Origin: Bacillus xiamenensis
Lineage (GTDB): Bacteria > Bacillota > Bacilli > Bacillales > Bacillaceae
DNA: 64,000 bases
Direction: 5' to 3'
NCBI RefSeq assembly: GCF_000300535.1
Contig: NZ_AMSH01000007.1
Coordinates: 23,634 to 87,633 of the forward strand
Positions within the stretch are counted from its first letter, which is position 1. Each line of letters begins with the position of its first letter. The notes below the pieces were generated by a model. It was not told where the DNA came from. It made no database searches and was given only the letters and a program-made list of their open reading frames with translations. Below are positions 60,884 to 64,000 of this stretch, one piece after another. The position numbers and the translations under genes are program-made.

Positions 60884-61765
60884 ATGGCAAATAGTAAACA
60901 ACATAGAAAGGAATCAGTGCCTCATTTTATTTTGAGAATTTTTCTGATTCTAGTAGGAGCTGCGTGTGCAGCAGTCAGTATTGAATTATTTTTAGTGCCA
61001 AACAATATTATTGATGGAGGCATCATCGGCATCTCGCTTATTTTGGATTACCTCTTTACAGATAACCCATTCATTAACTTTGCGACGATTGTTGTCATTT
61101 TGAATATTCCATTTATGATATCAGGATACAAACATATTGGGAAAACCTTTTTGATTTCCACTGTGATTGGAATTGTCAGCTTGGCCGTGATTGAATCTTC
61201 ACTTCATCATGTAGAGGCATTTACAACACAGCCGATTTTAGCCACTGTATTTGGGGGGCTGTTACTTGGATTTGGTGTTGGACTTGTGATACGTAATGGG
61301 GGCTCAATGGACGGAACAGAGATCCTTGGAATTCTTTTAACGAAAAAAATTCCTTTTTCCGTCGGTGAGTTTGTCATGATCGTCAATGTGTTCATTTTTA
61401 TTTGGGCGGGCTTTGTCTTCGGACCAGAGCAAGCTATGTATTCTGTCATGACATATTATTTGGCAATGAAAACAATTGATGCTGTTATTCAAGGGCTTGA
61501 TGAAACAAAAGCTGTCATTATCGTATCGGATTATTATGATGAAATTTCAGATGCAATCCTTCATCGTCTTGGCAGGGGAACAACCAAGCTTAGAGGAAAA
61601 GGCGGCTATACAGATGAAGAAAAAGATGTCATCTACGCCGTTGTGACGAGACTTGAAATTACAAAGTTGAAATCTATCGTATTTGAAATAGATGGTCAAG
61701 CATTTATTACGATTATGGATACGCATGAAACAAAAGGCGGTAAATTCAAAACAGCCATTCATTAG
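60884..61765 (+). CDS. yqfU: YqfU, YitT-family membrane protein
   Basis: 293 residues. Five or six membrane helices (about 15-180; [30 protein letters not shown]) and a C-terminal cytosolic DUF2179 domain (about 200-290). Function unknown; the family is widespread in Firmicutes. ATG 60884 follows AGAAGGGAGAA. Confidence 0.9.
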   Translation: MANSKQHRKESVPHFILRIFLILVGAACAAVSIELFLVPNNIIDGGIIGISLILDYLFTDNPFINFATIVVILNIPFMISGYKHIGKTFLISTVIGIVSLAVIESSLHHVEAFTTQPILATVFGGLLLGFGVGLVIRNGGSMDGTEILGILLTKKIPFSVGEFVMIVNVFIFIWAGFVFGPEQAMYSVMTYYLAMKTIDAVIQGLDETKAVIIVSDYYDEISDAILHRLGRGTTKLRGKGGYTDEEKDVIYAVVTRLEITKLKSIVFEIDGQAFITIMDTHETKGGKFKTAIH

Positions 61766-61818
61766 CTTTTATTTTACTTTTTTATCTTTCTTTTATATAA
61801 TGAAATGTATGTATGGAC

Positions 61819-61849
61819 AAAGAAAATGGCTTTTGCCATTTTCTTTTTG
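61819..61849 (+). terminator. Hairpin between yqfU and the Zur operator
   Basis: Perfect 12-pair AAAGAAAATGGC / GCCATTTTCTTT with TTTT loop and T tract. Most simply the yqfU terminator. Confidence 0.88.
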
Positions 61850-61855
61850 TTGTAT

Positions 61856-61876
61856 AAATCGTAATCATTCTTTTTA
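61856..61876 (+). promoter_or_regulatory. Candidate Zur operator before znuC
   Basis: AAATCGTAATCATT matches the left arm and centre of the Bacillus Zur box (AAATCGTAAT-N-ATTACGATTT); the right arm is decayed. It lies 26 bases before the znuC ATG, just before a TATATT -10-like hexamer (61875-61880), so bound Zur would block transcription in zinc sufficiency. Confidence 0.68.
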
Positions 61877-61901
61877 TATTGGATTAAAGGTGGAAAGATT
61901 C

Positions 61902-62678
61902 ATGGCAAAGCCAATTATTGAAATGAAGGACATCTCGTATTCTTATGGTCAGCGAAATGTCATAGATCACATTCATTTAACAGTAGAGGAAGGAAACTTT
62001 CTAGCACTTGTTGGACCGAATGGATCTGGTAAAACAACCTTATTAAAATGCCTGCTTGGGCTGATCAAACCACAGCAAGGTGAATTGAAGCTGTTTGGCA
62101 CGCCTGCTCAAAAATTTAGAGACTGGGATCAAATTGGATTTGTTTCTCAAAAAGCGAATAGCTTTAATACAGGGTTTCCTGCTTCTGTATACGAGGTCGT
62201 TGCAAGTGGTTTAACGGCGAAGATTGGTTTATTTAAACGAATGAGTAAGCAGGATAAACTTCAAGTGGAAGAGGCCATTCGCTCAGTTGGTATACAAGAT
62301 TTAAAGCATCAAAACATCGGGGAGCTTTCAGGCGGTCAGCAGCAGCGTGCATTTATTGCCCGTGCGCTCGTCAGTCAGCCGAAGCTGCTCATATTAGATG
62401 AACCGACAGTTGGAGTAGACCAAAAAACAGTAGAGGGCTTTTATCAGCTATTGGAAACATTGAATAAAGAAAAAGGCATGTCTTTAATTCTCGTCACACA
62501 TGACGTGGGAACCGTTTCTGACAAAGTTACCCATGTGGCTTGTTTAAATCAGACACTTCATTTTCATGGAGATGCGAAAACGTTTGATTCAATGGATGAC
62601 CAAGCGCTATCTCAATTTTACGGACATGACATTCAAGTGATTCATCACGATCATCACCATCATGGGGGACATGAATAA
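61902..62678 (+). CDS. znuC: ZnuC-type ABC ATPase for zinc uptake
   Basis: 258 residues. Walker A GPNGSGKTT (about 37-45), Q-loop GFVSQKAN, ABC signature LSGGQQQRA, Walker B LLILDEPTVG, switch His in VTHDVG. The tail is histidine-rich (IHHDHHHHGGHE), often seen in zinc systems. With ZnuB it imports zinc or manganese; zinc is inferred from zur and the operator. ATG 61902 follows AAAGGTGGA. Confidence 0.93.
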   Translation: MAKPIIEMKDISYSYGQRNVIDHIHLTVEEGNFLALVGPNGSGKTTLLKCLLGLIKPQQGELKLFGTPAQKFRDWDQIGFVSQKANSFNTGFPASVYEVVASGLTAKIGLFKRMSKQDKLQVEEAIRSVGIQDLKHQNIGELSGGQQQRAFIARALVSQPKLLILDEPTVGVDQKTVEGFYQLLETLNKEKGMSLILVTHDVGTVSDKVTHVACLNQTLHFHGDAKTFDSMDDQALSQFYGHDIQVIHHDHHHHGGHE

Positions 62679-63538
62679 TGCTATTTCCATTTTTTCATTA
62701 TGAATTTTTACAAAATGCATTTATTGCAGGGATGCTGATTGGTTTTATTGCGCCCTTACTTGGTGTATTTATTGTTGTCAGGAGGCTCTCGCTTATTGCC
62801 GATGCCCTTAGTCACGTGTCACTTGCGGGGATTGCAGCGAGTTTATTTCTTGATAAAAAGTTTGGACTGCTGACAGGGGTGAGCCCGCTTTACTTAGGGA
62901 TGGCGTTTTCTGTTGCCGGCTCATTGTTTATTGAACGTCTGCGCTCTGTGTATAAGCATTATCAGGAGCTGGCCATTCCAATTATCCTATCGGGGGGTAT
63001 CGGAATTTCCGTCATTTTTATTTCACTTGCTAATGGCTTTAATACCGACCTGTTTAGTTATTTGTTCGGAAGCGTTAGTGCGGTTTCGAGACTGGATCTT
63101 TGGATCATTGTTGGGATCTCACTTGTTGTGGTGCTAGTGGTTGTGCTTTTATATAAAGAATTGTTTTTGCTTTCTTTTGATGAAGAACACGCAAAGGCTT
63201 CTGGTATTTCAGCAAAATGGATTCATTTCATTTTTATTTTAGTTGTTGCACTCGTCATTGCGGCATCGATGCGTATTGTAGGTACACTCCTTGTGTCTGC
63301 CCTCATGACGCTGCCTGTTGCGGCAAGTATTCGGATTGCTAAAGGGTTTAAACAGGCGATTTTTCTTTCGATCTTGTTTGGTGAATTGTCTGTCATGACC
63401 GGATTGATCTTAAGCTATTATCTTGATTTAGCGCCGGGCGGAACCATTGTGATGCTGTCCATTTTGATTTTAATCGGGTGTATCAGTATTGGAAAATTCA
63501 GAAGGGGGAATCATCTTGAACGTACAAGAAGCGCTTGA
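62678..63538 (+). CDS. znuB: ZnuB-type ABC permease for zinc uptake
   Basis: 286 residues, seven to eight membrane helices of the ABC-3 family ([17 protein letters not shown] loop). It starts in the last base of the znuC stop (TAATG). It overlaps zur by 23 bases, so the three genes are translationally coupled. No ZnuA-type binding protein adjoins it; one must come from elsewhere. Confidence 0.93.
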   Translation: MLFPFFHYEFLQNAFIAGMLIGFIAPLLGVFIVVRRLSLIADALSHVSLAGIAASLFLDKKFGLLTGVSPLYLGMAFSVAGSLFIERLRSVYKHYQELAIPIILSGGIGISVIFISLANGFNTDLFSYLFGSVSAVSRLDLWIIVGISLVVVLVVVLLYKELFLLSFDEEHAKASGISAKWIHFIFILVVALVIAASMRIVGTLLVSALMTLPVAASIRIAKGFKQAIFLSILFGELSVMTGLILSYYLDLAPGGTIVMLSILILIGCISIGKFRRGNHLERTRSA

Positions 63539-63944
63539 TTTATTAAAGGAAAAAGGCTACAAATATACAAGCAAACGTGAGGATATGCTTCAATTGTTTT
63601 CTGATTCTGACAAATACTTGACCGCTAAAAATGTGTTAACGGCATTAAGTGAAGATTACCCAGGTCTTAGCTTTGATACCATTTATCGAAACCTGTCTTT
63701 ATATGAAGATCTTGGGATATTAGAGACAACCGAATTATCAGGTGAGAAATTGTTCCGTTTTAAATGTTCGTTCTCTCATCACCATCATCACTTTATTTGC
63801 CTTGCATGCGGTAAAACAAAGGAAATTGATGCCTGTCCAATGGACAAGCTGGAGGCTGATCTAGAGGATTATCACATCAGCGGACATAAATTTGAAATAT
63901 ACGGAACGTGCCCTTCTTGTGAACCGAAGGAAGTTCACTCGTAG
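63516..63944 (+). CDS. zur: Zur, zinc uptake repressor (Fur family)
   Basis: 142 residues. Winged helix with [11 protein letters not shown] and [18 protein letters not shown] (recognition helix). Metal sites: [16 protein letters not shown] and CPSC; two CxxC pairs form the structural zinc site. It represses zinc uptake and zinc-free ribosomal protein genes in zinc-replete cells. TTG 63516 gives the B. subtilis start ([10 protein letters not shown]) and lies seven bases from AAGGGGGA. Confidence 0.96.
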   Translation: MNVQEALDLLKEKGYKYTSKREDMLQLFSDSDKYLTAKNVLTALSEDYPGLSFDTIYRNLSLYEDLGILETTELSGEKLFRFKCSFSHHHHHFICLACGKTKEIDACPMDKLEADLEDYHISGHKFEIYGTCPSCEPKEVHS

Positions 63945-63945
63945 G

Positions 63946-63969
63946 AAAGCCAGCCAATGCGCTGGCTTT
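63946..63969 (+). terminator. Terminator-like hairpin after zur
   Basis: Nine-pair AAAGCCAGC / GCTGGCTTT with six-base loop; only three T precede the repeat that begins at 63970, just as at 36338-36360. Confidence 0.75.
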
Positions 63970-64000
63970 AGCGTGTAGACAAACCCTCGTATTCTTTGTC
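63970..64000. repeat. Second copy (cut by window end) of the structured repeat
   Basis: These last 31 bases start AGCGTGTAGACAA and end TTCTTTGTC. They match 36362-36392 at 27 of 31 positions, without gaps. The rest of the copy lies beyond the window. Confidence 0.85.

Overview
The window is chromosomal DNA of a Bacillus close to, but distinct from, B. subtilis; the Bacillus pumilus group is my best inference. The evidence is gene order. From about 4.3 kb onward the sequence follows the B. subtilis yqeF-to-zur segment almost gene for gene: yqeF, sda, yqeG/H, aroE, yqeI, nadD, yqeK, rsfS, yqeM, comER/EA/EB/EC, yqzM, holA, rpsT, gpr, spoIIP, yqxA, lepA, hemW, hrcA-grpE-dnaK-dnaJ, prmA, rsmE, mtaB, yqeW, rpsU, yqeY, nfeD-floA-yqfB, yqfC-yqfD-phoH-pgpH-ybeY-dgkA-cdd-era-yqzL-recO, glyQS, ccpN-yqfL, yqxD-dnaG-sigA, cccA, trmK-yqfO, ispH, yqfQ, cshB-nfo, yqfT, yqfU, zur. 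Protein lengths also match closely. Sporulation genes (sigK, sda, gpr, spoIIP, yqfC/yqfD, a YjcZ-like peptide) and competence genes confirm an endospore former. No rRNA or tRNA gene and no intact insertion sequence was seen.

Region 1 (1 to about 5.3 kb) is the accessory part. It opens with the leader-distal end of a type I-C-like CRISPR array, whose last full spacers include a near-identical pair. Then come a small membrane protein, a possibly decayed gene and an orphan 90-residue acidic protein. Next are an uninterrupted sigK (no skin element), a Rap-type TPR regulator with only a tiny phr-like overlapping ORF, a secreted polysaccharide deacetylase and the YqeF lipoprotein.

Region 2 (5.3-36.3 kb) holds housekeeping operons. 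A DnaA-box cluster lies between sda and yqeG and fits the replication checkpoint on sporulation. The yqeG-yqeM run joins ribosome assembly (YqeH, YqeI, RsfS) with NAD and shikimate synthesis. The comE operon builds the DNA-uptake pore. The CIRCE-controlled hrcA operon continues into prmA, rsmE and mtaB. nfeD-floA-yqfB has a good sigma-W-type promoter.

Region 3 (36.3-54.3 kb) starts with a gene-free 370-bp stretch carrying a structured repeat. It continues through the yqfC-recO cluster, a glycine T-box ahead of glyQS, the ccpN regulator and the dnaG-sigA macromolecular-synthesis operon.

Region 4 (54.3-64 kb) holds tRNA modification, isoprenoid synthesis and DNA repair genes. It ends in a zinc-uptake cluster znuC-znuB-zur behind a candidate Zur operator; no znuA-type binding protein lies beside it.

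The least explained signal is the structured intergenic repeat at 36361-36502. Its first 31 bases recur (27 of 31 identical) at the very end of the window (63970-64000). Both copies start right after a terminator hairpin whose T-tract is cut to three T, and the first copy is flanked on both sides by similar terminator hairpins. This suggests a dispersed element that inserts into, or travels with, intrinsic terminators.
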